NCBI GenBank assembly: GCA_000231825.2
Contig: JH720300.1
Location: forward strand, 137,343 to 201,342
From: Tetrahymena elliotti 4EA
Taxonomy: Eukaryota > Ciliophora > Oligohymenophorea > Hymenostomatida > Tetrahymenidae
Length of the DNA: 64,000 bases
Reading direction: 5' to 3'
Below the pieces are notes generated by a model. That model saw only the letters and a list, made by a program, of their open reading frames with translations. It did no database searches and was not told the origin of the DNA. This document shows, piece by piece, positions 27,699-39,619 of the stretch (the stretch's first letter is position 1; each line of letters begins with the position of its first letter). Both the position numbers and the translations under genes were made by a program.

Positions 27699-29285
27699 GT
27701 CGTCTTAAAATGATGTATAATAGTTTGCCCTATGTATAATAGATGAACACCTATTGATTTATTTGCTTTAAGATAATGTAGAGTAAAGATTGTATGTACT
27801 AGGTTATTAGAGCTTTGATTCTTCTTTTTTTAGTGCTTTTAAATACTATTATTATAATATTAAGTTTAATGAATTTTTTTAATTAATAAAGATTTTTAAT
27901 TAAATCAATTATGATGGAATAAATGAATGATTGATTGATATTAATTATATTTGCTTATTTTATAAATCTTGAATTTTGTTATGTTAGAACATATTTAATA
28001 AATATGAAAAAGACATATTTTTTCTAATAATCAAGTGCATTTTCCATATACATAAATGCTTAGTTGAAATCTTATAATATACTCAAAAAGAAATAATTCA
28101 CTTAATTGATCTTTAAACAAATTTTTTTTATTTTATTCAACTAATTGATTTCTATTCTATGAAGAATAAATGATATCTAATATATTATTGTTATTTAGTA
28201 AATACTTTCTGGTAGACTTCAATATTTTTCTTAATTTGAATAATGCTGAAATAGATAATTAAATTGCTATTCCTCCAAGCAACTCTTAACAACAAATTAA
28301 ATAAAATAAACAAATAAATTAAACATAAACATCCTATTAAGATTTTAATAAACTCATTATGAGAATAATTGTGACTCATAGTTAATTTTTATTCTTATTT
28401 TGAAAGGAAATAAATAGATTAATAGTTGATTTGTATGATTTTAAGAAAAATAAATATCAAGCAATGACATATTTACATTTTTTGTTTTGAAAATTTTTAA
28501 GTTAAGTTTTATGAATAGCTTAGATAGATTGTAAGTTATTTATTTGTCTATCATATCCAAAAAAAAGAAATAAGACTTAACTTTTAATAATGAACCTTTT
28601 TATGCTGTTTGAATTGTAATCAAAATATCTAGAATAACAAAGTTAATGGATCTCAATCTAATTAATTAAATCTAAACAATCTTTCACTTTCAAGAAAAAA
28701 TTTATATAATTTTATGCCTAATGTTTCCTTTTTAGAATAGAATTTTCAACTTAAAAAAATATTTTAAAAATACTTTTGAAGATATTGTTTAATGAGACAA
28801 GTCTTAAATTTAATCTATAAAATATTAAAAGCCATTGAGATTCATTTATCTTTCAAAGATATTTCAGTATGAATTTCTAATTAATAAAAAATTTATTTAA
28901 AAACTTTAGATTGTCTCATCTGAAAAGAATTTTTTGAGTTTTAGGACAAAGTGAGTTTCCAGTTCTTTAAATCAGAAAATTTCCTGTATAAAATAATAAT
29001 CTATTTGAAAATTCTCTTTTGTATTAATAATAAGAATAATACTTATAAGAACTCAAACACATTTTTTATTCTTTTGATAAAAAGACTTGTAAATTAAGTT
29101 TTTTAAATTTAAGAAAATTTTTATAAATATTTATTGAGGGATTGGATTAATCAAAATTGTCAATTTATGATAAAGATTTACAAGATCAGTATAAACAATT
29201 AAAGTGTACAAATATGTCAATATTAATAATTTAAAATTCTGTTTAAATTTCTAAAATAAATCAATTTAATTCTGATTTTATTTCT
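27699..29285. other. intergenic region
   Basis: AT-rich DNA between the CDPK start and the DHHC gene 3' end, with no firm gene. A weak minus-strand reading 28137-28379 (80 residues, one hydrophobic helix around LIYLFILFNLLL) is open with the ciliate code but cannot be distinguished from chance, since TGA is rare at this composition. Confidence 0.45.
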
Positions 29286-31372
29286 TCAGCAAAAATAAAA
29301 TCCTTTAAGTTTTAACATGAAGTAACTAGACCCTAATTTAAATAAGTAAATCTTCTGTCTTTCATATAGGCATCTAATTAACTCTTCTCTTTTACTGTAA
29401 CCTGTATTTTTTAATTATAATTATTTTTTTTAAAATGTTTAAGTAAATGGAAATTGGAAAATAAATGCAGATAATTGTGCAATCAAGTGATGCGAATTAT
29501 TTAACATTTGTTTTATGTTCCTATTATTTTTCTAATTAATTAAAAAGAAATTACTCTTCTAGAGGTGTTGTAAAGATAAGTAAAGCACATTGGGAATACC
29601 CTATATTATTATTATTTTTAAAAATTTATAATTTGTTTTGTTTTAGAGTAAGTAAACATACATAAATGCTATTGGTGAGTTGCATAAAAAGAATAATAGG
29701 TGACATAAGGTAGTGTTATAAAACTATCTACTATCATCATGACATAATACAGCAATCAGAATTAAACTTATTAAAAATCCAATTTGAACTACGAATCTCA
29801 TATTTCTATGCATTCCACAACTATCGAATTCATTTAAAAAAAATAAGAATCATTAAATGCATAATATAAGTAAATAAAATAGTTTTTACATAATTCCATA
29901 AATCCATAATAAGCAAAAAAAGTAAAATCCATATTTCAAAACTGGCCAATCATCAAGTTTTTAACCGAAATCCTCTGTTTTATAATATAAATCAATTGAG
30001 GCAGCCAAACTTGTTCCCATCCATATTAAACCTTTTCATTTTATATTAATTTTGAATATATTTAGAATAATAACTATTTTATTTATTGCTTGCTTGTTAG
30101 CTTTTGATTATTTATCTGCTTGGTTAAATAAGTTTTAAATAAAAGAAAGCAAAATTTAAATAATTATTTACCAACTAAAGTCATGGATGTTAAGAAATAA
30201 ACAAAGTATTTGTAGTTTCTGGCACCAACACAATTTCCAATAAAATAACAATGACTATTTTATAATAAAAAAAATATGCATTGAGTTAATAATTTAATCA
30301 TCTAATTTAATAGCAATTTTGTTTTTTGGTAAATAGCGCTTTAAAGTTCTATGTTTAATCAATTAGTTATTTATCAGCTTATTTATTGATTTTCTTATGA
30401 TATTTGAAGAATAGAATAGAATATGAATATTTTTTTTATGTTTAATTTATCTTATTACTGGTCATAGCCTTTAACGCAATAGTCACATCTAGGGCAATGA
30501 GAAGCTTTAGGAGGACGAATAATCTTGCAAGTGGCACAATATCTTTATGTATAGAATTGGATAGGCTATTCATGCTTAATTTATTCTATAAATGAATTTC
30601 CTTAATTATCATAGTCTATTTTATACTTAATTTCTGCTTCCTTTTACTACTAAAATTTTCCATAAATTTAAATGAGAATGAAAAATTTTTTGGATAATTT
30701 TACAGGTTGAGGTTGGCTATTTAAATTCTAATTAGGCTCAATTATGTTTATCACTTTTGGATTATTTTTTGATGCATCTTCTGGATTTTCTGGTTGATAT
30801 TTTTATGATGATTTGGTTTCCTCTAAACTACTTTCTTAAGTTGGTTTTTCTTTTTCTACATCTTTAAAGGGATCTTATTCAATATTTCCTTTAGGAATGA
30901 CTCCTGGTTCGGTTGTTATGCATCTAAGATAACTATAAGCAAACCAAATATTAAATATGATGCTCAAGTAAACCAGATAGTCAACATCAAATGTTTCTAA
31001 AGTGTATTTGCCAACAAAAGTATAGTAATATACTTTTATAACAAAATAAAATTTTATTTTTCTTTCAATAAATTCTATTTTTATTACATGATGAAAGAGT
31101 CAACCAACTTCCTACAAAAGTAACATTCCATTTATCACCTGAATTGAACAACCAAATTTTTCTAAATAGATATTCATAAAAATCATTAAAAATACCTATT
31201 TATTAATCTAATAATCTAAATACCCTAATTTCAAAATTGGCTTTTTTTCTATAGGTTTCTATCTTCCCCTTCTTCCCAAACCGCCACGAGATATATCTGG
31301 TTATTCTTCTACCTACAACATGGTGGTTGGATTTTACATTTAAATCCCTAAAGCTTCGTATTTAACGTCCAT
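29286..31372 (-). CDS. DHHC-type protein S-acyltransferase (palmitoyltransferase)
   Basis: Transfers palmitate to cysteines of membrane-associated proteins. Seen: ATG at 31372 (MDVKYEALGIQ), then YEYLFRKIWLF and two hydrophobic helices. TTEPGVIPKG is the conserved segment after TM2. A charged Q/E-rich linker leads to the cysteine-rich domain RYCATCKIIRPPKASHCPRC followed by DYCVKGYD. The exon junction at 30459/30254 then completes D-H-H-C-YFIGNCVGARN, so the catalytic DHHC motif is split by an intron. TM3 and TM4 follow. Exons: 31088-31372, 30459-31032, 30172-30254, 29890-30031, and a last part from 29820 downward whose end is uncertain (stop at 29286 if read through). The N-terminal part and YEYLFRKIW are in different frames, suggesting a 1-nt indel between about 31195 and 31250, possibly at the T7 run 31242-31248, or an unrecognised intron. 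Confidence 0.85.
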
Positions 31373-32338
31373 TCTAAGCTATTTGTAATATTGTTAGCTA
31401 AATACCTTTATTTATTATTTAATTATAATTGTATTTTAATAATTTTTTCAATAAGCAATTATATCCAATTAAATTAATTACTATTTCGTTGTTTATTAGG
31501 TTGTATAAAAAATAAAGCATAAATTTACATTTCATAAATTAAAACAATAACATTTGCACTTTCTCAACAAGCAATTTGCTGCATCTATGCCCTTTGGAGA
31601 TCCAATAATTTTTAATTAAAATTTGATTAGAAATAGCTACCTATTTTTGTTTAGCTAAATTAATAATTTGAGCTCTAATTTATGTTTTTATAATCCTAAT
31701 TACTTTGTTGTAAAACCTCTTAGATTAATAACTAAAAAAATTAAATGAAATCATCTTATTTGTTTATCATAAAAACATAATTTTTGATCAAAATTGTGTC
31801 AGGATTTTTGCAAAAATAAAAAAGAGAAAGCAAACAAAACTCATTTTATTTAAGGAATGTTTGATATTGAGTGAAAAATTAAAGACTGCTATTGTTGGTA
31901 TTTTGAACATAATAAATTCTGTTTATTACTTAATAAAATTTTGATAATAGCCAATCTTTTTTTTATTATTTTTGATTAAATAATTTATAAAAAAATTAAG
32001 AGAATCGAATAATAAATTTAATGTTATATTATAGATGTTCATGTGAAGGAAATACTCAGGAGATACTTATTAGGGATATTCGCTTTACTCTACTTTTAAG
32101 AAATAGGCTTAATTAAGAATATTGAAAAAAATTAATTGATTTTAAAAATAGAAGCAACTAGTTGTTAATAAATATTTTTGATAATAAAAAGTAGAAATTA
32201 GATATCTTAATACATTATGCCAATTATCATATTTTTACAATTAATATTTTATACTTACCTTTGTCTACAAATCTTCATAATTCTTTAAATTTTTAATTAA
32301 TTAAAACAATTTTGTAATACAATTAAATAAATAAATAA
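31373..32338. other. divergent intergenic region (DHHC gene / MEPCE gene)
   Basis: Shared 5' region of two divergently transcribed genes. Mostly AT-rich. A minus-strand stretch at about 31540-31740 has coding-like readings in two frames (for example IIGSPKGIDAANCLLRK) and a GTAGCT possible donor, so a small gene cannot be excluded. Confidence 0.4.
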
Positions 32339-33967
32339 ATGAAGAGGAGAAACAGATTGAATTATAGCACTAATTGCTTTCCTGTTAATTAATATTAAAC
32401 TAGTAAAAAGATACAAACAGAAGATGTTAAAGAGGGTGAGGAACATAATTAATATAGCAACGATAGATTTTGTGCTGATGAACATGATTTAAATATTGGT
32501 TAAAACTAAGAAGGTAAATTTTAGATTGATGAAGATAAACCTTTGAGAGTTAAGCCAAAAGAAAAAGTTTAGGATGATACTAACAAAGAAGAGACAGTTG
32601 AAGAGATTATTACGAGAAAATTATAAACAAACCCAATCAGGTTAATTAAGCAAGGTAAAGAAAATCAATATGGAAATTTCAGGAGTTACTATGATCATAG
32701 ATACGAAAAGAAATGGAGTGATCCAAGGCTTAAAGTCTTAGATAAAAATTGGTTTTTAAATAAAGAGGTATTAGATATAGGATGCAATGATGGATCCCTC
32801 ACTCTATAGATAGCAATAAAATATTTTCCTTTTAAAATTATTGGTATTGATATAGATTTTAATCTGATTAACAAAGCTGTTGGTAACTATACGCTTCTGG
32901 AAACATAGTAGGCTAAATGTAAAAACAATTCTAATTAAAGTGAAGATGATTAAGGATCTTAGAATTAGTCTGATAACTATAAAAAAATTAAAGATAAGTT
33001 AAGCAAGCTTCCTAAAAGTTTTTTAATTGATAGGAGTAAATAAAATGAAAAATTGGAAGAGATGTTTCTCAAACAAAATGCTGATAGTATTTTACAAGAC
33101 CAAGAAATCAATCACTTATAAGTTGATATAGAAGAGCCTCTAAATCCTACTATTGGTTAAGCAAACAACTAAAATATTTCAAAGATAGAAAAAAATTAAG
33201 TTGAAAATTTATCATAATAAGCTTTACCTGAAAAGGAAGAAATCAATCTCTCTAATTAAAAAGATGAGTAGATATTTTTGAACTCAAATAAAGATTAAGG
33301 TAAATAAGAGATAACCGAAGTTTAAATACATTCTATTTAAGAAAATAATAAATAAATAACTGATCAGAACTAGTATTTAAGTGATTAACTTAATTAAACT
33401 TTAAATGAATAAAAAAATGAAGAAGCTTAATCAGATAATTAAAATTAAGAAAAAGATTCCTAAAAGCTTTCATAATAAGTAGATTAAGAGAATATTTTAA
33501 ATAATTAAGATGAAAATAATTCAGTTTAGAGTTTTCCATAATAGGTTGTCATCAAAAAAAGATTTCCTCAAAATACAAAATTTAGATTAGAAAATTATGT
33601 TGAAAGTACAGAACTTACTGAGAAATATGATACAATTTGTTGTTTTTCTACAACTAAATGGATTCACTTGAATTTTGGTGATCAAGGCATTAAAAGGCTT
33701 TTTGATAAAGTGTATAGGAGTCTTAGGGTCAATGGAATTTTCATCCTTGAACCATAAGAATGGAGATCTTATAAAAAGAAATAAAGTTTTAGTGAAGAAT
33801 TCAGATAAATTCTCAAGTCAATTAAATTACATCCTGGAGAATTTAAGCAGCATTTATTAGAAAACTACAAATTTATTTTGGAAAAAGAAATCATACCAGA
33901 ACTCAATAGTAATAAAGTTCCTGCATTCTTCAAAAGAATTGTGTACGTTTTTAGAAAGATAGAATGA
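32339..33967 (+). CDS. Bin3/MEPCE-type RNA 5'-gamma-phosphate methyltransferase
   Basis: Intronless, 542 residues. Family members methylate the 5' gamma-phosphate of RNA polymerase III transcripts (7SK in animals; U6 and telomerase RNA contacts in fission yeast) and stabilise small RNPs. Evidence: YGNFRSYYDHRY (about 110), DPRLKVL, then SAM motif I VLDIGCNDGSLTLQIA (about 144), the acidic loop IGIDID, and the C-terminal hallmark STTKWIHLNFGDQGIKRLF with a following VYRSLRVNGIFILEPQEWRS. The methyltransferase fold is interrupted between about residues 189 and 417 by a roughly 230-residue Q/N/E/K-rich insert; long disordered inserts at this place are known in the family, but this one is large. 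The start was taken at the first ATG in frame. Its 3' end is partly copied downstream (34328-34650). Confidence 0.9.
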
Positions 33968-34882
33968 AAATGATTCAAATAATTTATTCTTCTAATATTT
34001 TGGAAAGTATTTTCATTTTTTATTCAAAAATTTAAATTCACCCAATTCAGACTCAAAAAAAATTCAGATATCATTTAATAATTTCACTTTTTATATAACT
34101 TTGCATTTTAATCTCAATTATAAACCTTTAATTTAGTTATCTAAATTTAAAATCAAACTTTGTTCATTTCTTCTATTAGAAAAATTAATCTAAATAAAAA
34201 GGCACAGTTTTTAAATTTTTCAATATTTTAAATTAAATATTTTAGTTTATGTAGATCAAACAAAAATTAGATCTTAAATTATAAGTAAAATGCATTACTT
34301 ATTTTAATTGTAATATAGTTTTTGAATTCTTAGTAAGAATTGTTTATATTTTTAGAAAATTAGAATGAAAATGATTCCAAAAATTCTTTTTTTGCTACTT
34401 TGAAAAATATTTTATTTTTTAAACATTGAAATAAATCAACTAAAGTAATCAAATATTCTATTATTTAATTAAATCAAATATTCTATTATTTAATTATTTA
34501 TTTAACTTGATATCTTTTTGATGCCAATTTTATATCATTAAAATTAGATGTCAAAATCTAAAATCAAATTATGTTAATTTCTTCTTTTAGAACAATTAAT
34601 CAAAAAAAGCTGGTTTTAAAATGCTTAAATATTATAAAGTTGGTTTAGATAGATCTACAAAAATAAAACTGTTTAAATTATAAATTATTTTAATTTAATT
34701 TGTTGATGATTGCTTGTTAAAAAATATTTTATAAACAGATTTGATTATTATCTTCAAGTATAAAGTAAACTGTCTATCAGTATTTATTTATTTTTATTAT
34801 AAGCATTAAATTAATTAATAATTTAAAGATATCCAAGTACTTCTAGTTCAAAAATTTATTATAAAGTTTCTAAATAGCAGAA
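33968..34882 (+). repeat. intergenic region with a tandem copy of the MEPCE gene 3' end
   Basis: Sequence from about 33942 (AGAATTGTGTACGTTTTTAG, the last codons) through about 34265 is repeated from about 34328 to 34650 with divergence, about 386 bp apart. The copy has the homologous TTAGAATGAAAATGATTC with the stop codon. Within it a 25-bp direct repeat (ATCAAATATTCTATTATTTA plus AATTA) occurs twice at about 34450-34497. No other gene seen. Confidence 0.65.
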
Positions 34883-37219
34883 ATGAGTGATAACGAAGAA
34901 AATACAGTTTCTTAAAACGACAAAAAATAATAGCTTATAAAATAAAATTAGCAAAGAAAATAAAACTTAGATAATGTAGATGTTGGCCCATCTGTTAAAA
35001 TGTTAAAGAATGGTATCATAAATAATTTATCTAGTAATTTATTAATCAAATCATATTATTATAGTTGATATTGTTGATGTTCTATTAAAAAATGTTCCTA
35101 GTGCAGAAATGTATGAAAAGAGTTATATGCATAGAGAATCAGTAAATATGAGTAAAATTAAATTTTACATTTAAAAATGTGTTATTTACTTTATTTCCTG
35201 ATTAAATAGTTATTGGTGCTCCTAAAAATGATACAATTGTCACTATTAGTATTGATGGGCATGTCAAATTTTGGAGAAAGATTTTCCACCTTATAGAATA
35301 AATCAAACATTTTAGATGTCATAAAGGTCCAGTTACTGGAGCATGCGTTTCTTTGAGTTAAGATTCTCTCATCACAGTCTGCGCTTCTGACTAAACCATG
35401 AAGAAATTCGATTTACTGAGCACAGATTTAAACAACTTTTAGAAATTCGAATTTAGACCTGCCACATGCTAATTTGTTTAATTAGATGATAGAGAAACAA
35501 CATACTTATGCGTGTAAATAAACAAATAGATTTAAATAATAAAAATAGTTAAATAGAAAATAAAAATGATTTGCTTGCTTTTGAATCTGAAAAATTTGGA
35601 TATTTTTGATTTAGAATAAATAACAATCAAAGCAAGCATTAAATTATAAGACAGTAATGTTCAAAATAAGTAAATGTTTTTATTTTAATTTGAAATAGGA
35701 GTGATTTTGATAGTGGAAAGATTTATGTTTATGATGATGTTAATGAAGAGAAATTGAAATTAGTTTAAACTCTGGAAATACATTCTAATTCAGTTAGATT
35801 CTTGTTCTTCAACAAGTAATATGATTGCTGTGTAAGTATTGATAAGGGTGGATTTATTGAAATTTGGGATCCTAAAACTTTTGATTTTCCAGCTACAGAT
35901 AAGTTCAAATTTTAAACAAAACTCTAAACAGATTATTTTGAGCTGTTGAAGAAACAAGTTACACCTTTGGGTGCTTGTTTGTCTAGCAATGGCTAATACT
36001 TGGCTATATATGGAAGTGATAAAATTATTCGCATTTTTAATTTCAAGACAGGAAAAATTATTCACACTATTGATGAAAGTGACAAACGTATTTAAGAAAT
36101 TTAAGATAATGAAGAAGACCCTGATTTTAAAATGCAAAAGCTTGATAAATTTGATTTCAGTAGACGTATGGCTACAGAAAGAGAAATTGAAAAAATGTTT
36201 GATATCACAAATTTAGAAGCAAATAGTATTTCTCTTTAATTTGATGAAAATAATGAAATGTTAGTATATCCTACACTTGTTGGTGTTAAATACTACTCTT
36301 TAACTAAATAAAAAATTGTATAAGTTTAAGGTAAAAATGAGTAAGAGCGTTTTGTTAAGCTATTCCTCTATCAAGGTAAGCCAATGAAAAACCCAAGCAA
36401 TACAGGTGGGTCTTAGAAGCTAGCATCAGATCCTCTCCTTATTTGTTCAGCATTAAAAAAGAATCGTTTCTATATGTTCTCAAGTAGAGAACCAGAAGAT
36501 TAATCAGAAAAGGTTCTATCAAGAGATGTATTCAATGAACGTCCTTCAAAAGAAGAACAATAAATAGCTTCACAACTTCAAAACCAGCAATAAGAAAAGA
36601 AGAATAACTCAACAGCCAGCTTTGCAAAAATAGAAACAACTCAAGGCGATATCGAAGTTGAACTTTATGATAAATTAGTACCTAAAACAGTAGAAAACTT
36701 TGTTACTCATTCTAAAAATGGTTACTATGATAATCTCATTTTCCACAGAGTTATTCCTAATTTCATGATCTAAACTGGTTGTCCTAAGGGTGATGGAACA
36801 GGAGGTAATAAAAAAGAATTATTAACAAAAAAATAAACTTGTGTAAATTCATTCAATTTATAATAAAATTTTTAAAAATTACAGGTGAGTCTATATGGGG
36901 TGGTGAATTTGAAGATGAATTTCATCCTAAACTCAAGCACGACAAAGCAGGTACTTTGTCTATGGCAAACGCTGGTCCTAACACAAACGGATCTTAGTTC
37001 TTTATTACATGCAATCCAACAGATTGGCTAGATAATAAGGTAAATTTATTAGAAATACTATTTTATTTTAACAAATAAAAATAATAAACAAAGCACACCG
37101 TTTTCGGAAGAGTTACAAAGGGAATGGATATTGTATAACAAATAGCAACAACAAAGAGAGATAAGCTTGATAGACCATTAAAAGATATAAAAGTAAGAAC
37201 TATTGTCATTCAATCTTGA
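34883..37219 (+). CDS. PPWD1: PPWD1: WD40 repeat protein with C-terminal cyclophilin domain
   Basis: 635 residues (human PPWD1 is 646). Exons 34883-35012, 35065-35151, 35210-35513, 35699-36804, 36885-37039, 37094-37219 are all in phase. The N-terminal WD40 part contains [27 protein letters not shown] and [10 protein letters not shown]. It continues with [13 protein letters not shown], which aligns with the human GRRMAVERELEK segment. The cyclophilin domain starts near residue 480 ([18 protein letters not shown]). It keeps the active-site arginine and phenylalanine ([13 protein letters not shown]), GSQFFIT and the cyclosporin-contact tryptophan region ([13 protein letters not shown]), so prolyl isomerase activity is expected. 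Human PPWD1 is found in spliceosomal C complexes; a nuclear role in splicing is inferred here. It lies downstream of and parallel to the MEPCE gene, with no sign of co-transcription. Confidence 0.95.
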
Positions 37220-37834
37220 TAGATAAAAATTAATTAGAAAAAAAGTATTCAATTTACATATTACAAAATTAAATTAAATTTATATTAACTTGTGTGTAAA
37301 GAAAAAAAGTATTAAATTTACATATTAATTAAATTTACATTAATGTATGTGTAAAGATGAATTTAACAAATCACAATATTTTATCATTTAATTTTAGATT
37401 ACATTTTTTGATTTCTTTGTATGAAAAAATCTAAATTTATATTTTCACTTCTTACATTCTTTTGAATCACATGATGTATCAGTTTGTTTAATTTAGCTTA
37501 AAAAAAAGATTACTTTTTAACAAAATGTAAAATGTTTAAATGAATTCTTTTGATAGTTTTTTGTAAGACCACTTACTTTAGAAAAGATCAAACAATACTT
37601 CATATTTTTATAGTAAAGTCTATGCTTTTATGATAAATTGTACTATTTTGATAAATCTTTAATATCAAATAAGTGAATGAATTATGAATTGGTTAATCAA
37701 ATATCTCATACTAAATATCAAATTAAAAAAAATTAACAAATATTGAAATTTATCAAAAAAAATTTTTAGATTTTATCAAATTATTAGCGAAAAGGTAAAA
37801 AGCACAAGATTATTACCATTTTAACTTAAATATT
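37220..37834. other. intergenic region with a short tandem repeat
   Basis: At about 37242-37355 a unit of roughly 60 bp (AAAAAGTATT.AATTTACATATTA ... TTAA.TTGTGTGTAAAGA) occurs twice. Otherwise AT-rich with no gene. Confidence 0.5.
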
Positions 37835-38304
37835 ATGGACTAATCAATTTAAAATTAGCTGCAAACTATTTAAGACATAAAAATGATGATTAATGGTAAT
37901 ACTAACTTTTAAATACAATTGATATTTATTTACATTTTTAATTTGATAGGTGCATTCTTCATAAAGCATCACAGATATACTTGCCCAAAACTGAGGTTTA
38001 TATGGGTTTCAGATGATAAAAAAGAGATTTGTTGGAGTGAACCAAAAAATTAGAAGTAAAAAGTATCTGGAAAAATAAATGTAGAGGTAATTTGTATTAT
38101 TAAATTATGCGAAGTAAGTATTAACTTAAAATTTGATAAAAAAAGGATATCACTAACATAAAGGTTGGCCCTGTAAAAGCTAAAACTCTACCTTAAGAAG
38201 AAATAAGTAATTAAATTGAAAAATAAAAAAGTTTAACTAAAAAATATAAATAAAGATAGAAATAATAATATCATATCTCTAGTCACAAGTAAAAGAACTC
38301 TTGA
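37835..38304 (+). CDS. small PH-like domain protein
   Basis: 118 residues from three in-phase exons: 37835-37895, 37950-38086, 38146-38304. Exon 1 encodes a short helix (MDQSIQNQLQTIQDIKMMIN). Exons 2-3 read GAFFIKHHRYTCPKLRFIWV then SDDKKEICWSE and KINVEDITNIKVGP. The pattern of a charged turn after R-F-I-W-V followed by a Trp and an I-x-V-x-x-I strand is that of pleckstrin-homology-like folds that follow signalling or cytoskeletal modules, where the strand pair binds phosphoinositide or protein. The remainder is a basic Q/K-rich tail. The domain is too short for a complete PH fold (about 100 residues), so it may be the first half only. Assignment by pattern; moderate confidence that it is a real gene, low for function. 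Confidence 0.6.
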
Positions 38305-39619
38305 AATAGAAGCTAATAGCTAAGTAAATCAATTACTATTATCCTTTTTTTCATATTTTATCAAAAATTAAATCAATTAGTACTTACAAAATAAAAACAG
38401 ATATATTTATAAATCTAGATAGTTTTTCTAACGATTTAAATGAGTATCTTTTTATAAAAAATACAAATTATTAGCATTTCAATATTAATTATGAATAATA
38501 ATAACATTTAAAATATTTTAATTTTTAGATTTAAAGAGATCAGTGGCTTAATTCAATAGAAACTCTACTTAAACAAAATGGAATAATGTCAGTATAACTT
38601 AAAAACGAAATTTGATATCATACAAATTTTGATTAGTTAAAACTATTCTGAATAACTCTAAAACGAAATTTGATCTCATACAAATATATAAATTGATTGA
38701 TAACTAGTTAAAAATATCCTGAATTAATAGCCGATTTCATCTGACCAGAAAAATAAAAAATAAATTAAATTTATAAATATTTCAATTCTCTCAAATCAAT
38801 AAATCAACCAATAAATGAATTAACTCTCTTAAAATAATCTACTTTTAGAATGTATATATTTATATTTTCTATTTACTTTGTGTTTACCCTTGTCTTTTAC
38901 TCTAATTCTTTTAAAAATAAGTTCCTCAAATTGATCTTTAATCTACCAAACCAAAAAATTTTACTTCTCCACCAATTGCAAATTAAACCACTTATCTCTT
39001 TATCTTTGCTAGCTTGGTTAATAAGTCTTTTCTATTTTTTGCTTGCTTGTTTAATCTACTTATTGCTCTTAATTCTTTCATAATAAGAATCCTTTTACGA
39101 GATTCTATTACAAGATTATTTTATTTAAGTGAAATTATAAAATATTTTTTAATCAAATTTTAAAATCAAGAAAGAAGGAATAAAAATAAATCTTAGAATA
39201 TTTTATTAATTATTAAGAAATTTCAAGCTAAGCTAAATAAATATTTAAATTAGATTAATTTGAAATAAAATAAATCAGCTACTTAAAAGCAAGACAGTTT
39301 AATTTTAACTTAATTTTGAAATAAAACATTGAATCATTCATAAATGCTCCTTTAATTTATTAGTTTTTAGTTAAAAAATCTATTATAAAAAATTGTGTGA
39401 TGCTAACTAAATTTTCAATACACTTCTTATTTTTAAAAATGCAGTGAATTTTTAAAATTTTACTATAAAATTCTGAAGATTTGATTATCAAAAACTTATT
39501 TATTTAATAGATAGATGCTTAAATCAAAGGTTTTTACATATTAACATACATATATAAATAGATAGAATTTAAAAGAATAAAGAAATTCAGCCAAAATTTC
39601 TTCCAATTTAAGAGGAAAA
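38305..39619. other. intergenic region with an imperfect tandem repeat
   Basis: At about 38598-38725 the motif AAAACGAAATTTGATNTCATACAAAT occurs twice, each followed by TTGAT and an A-GTTAAAA-TAT(T/C)CTGAAT tail, a ~58-bp duplicated unit. A hydrophobic ORF at 38850-39083 (plus) lacks coding character. Otherwise AT-rich. Confidence 0.5.

Noticed and set aside
35514..35698. Open reading through this stretch of the PPWD1 gene
   Set aside because: Splicing it out as a GTAAAT..AATAG intron aligns the protein with human PPWD1 around the SGKI segment without a gap; the read-through adds unrelated residues.
35790..36216. Minus-strand 115-aa ORF and plus-strand 81-aa ORF
   Set aside because: They overlap the PPWD1 WD40 exon in wrong frames.
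38850..39083. Hydrophobic 77-aa ORF
   Set aside because: Composition reflects T-rich DNA; no conserved motif, start context or neighbouring exons.
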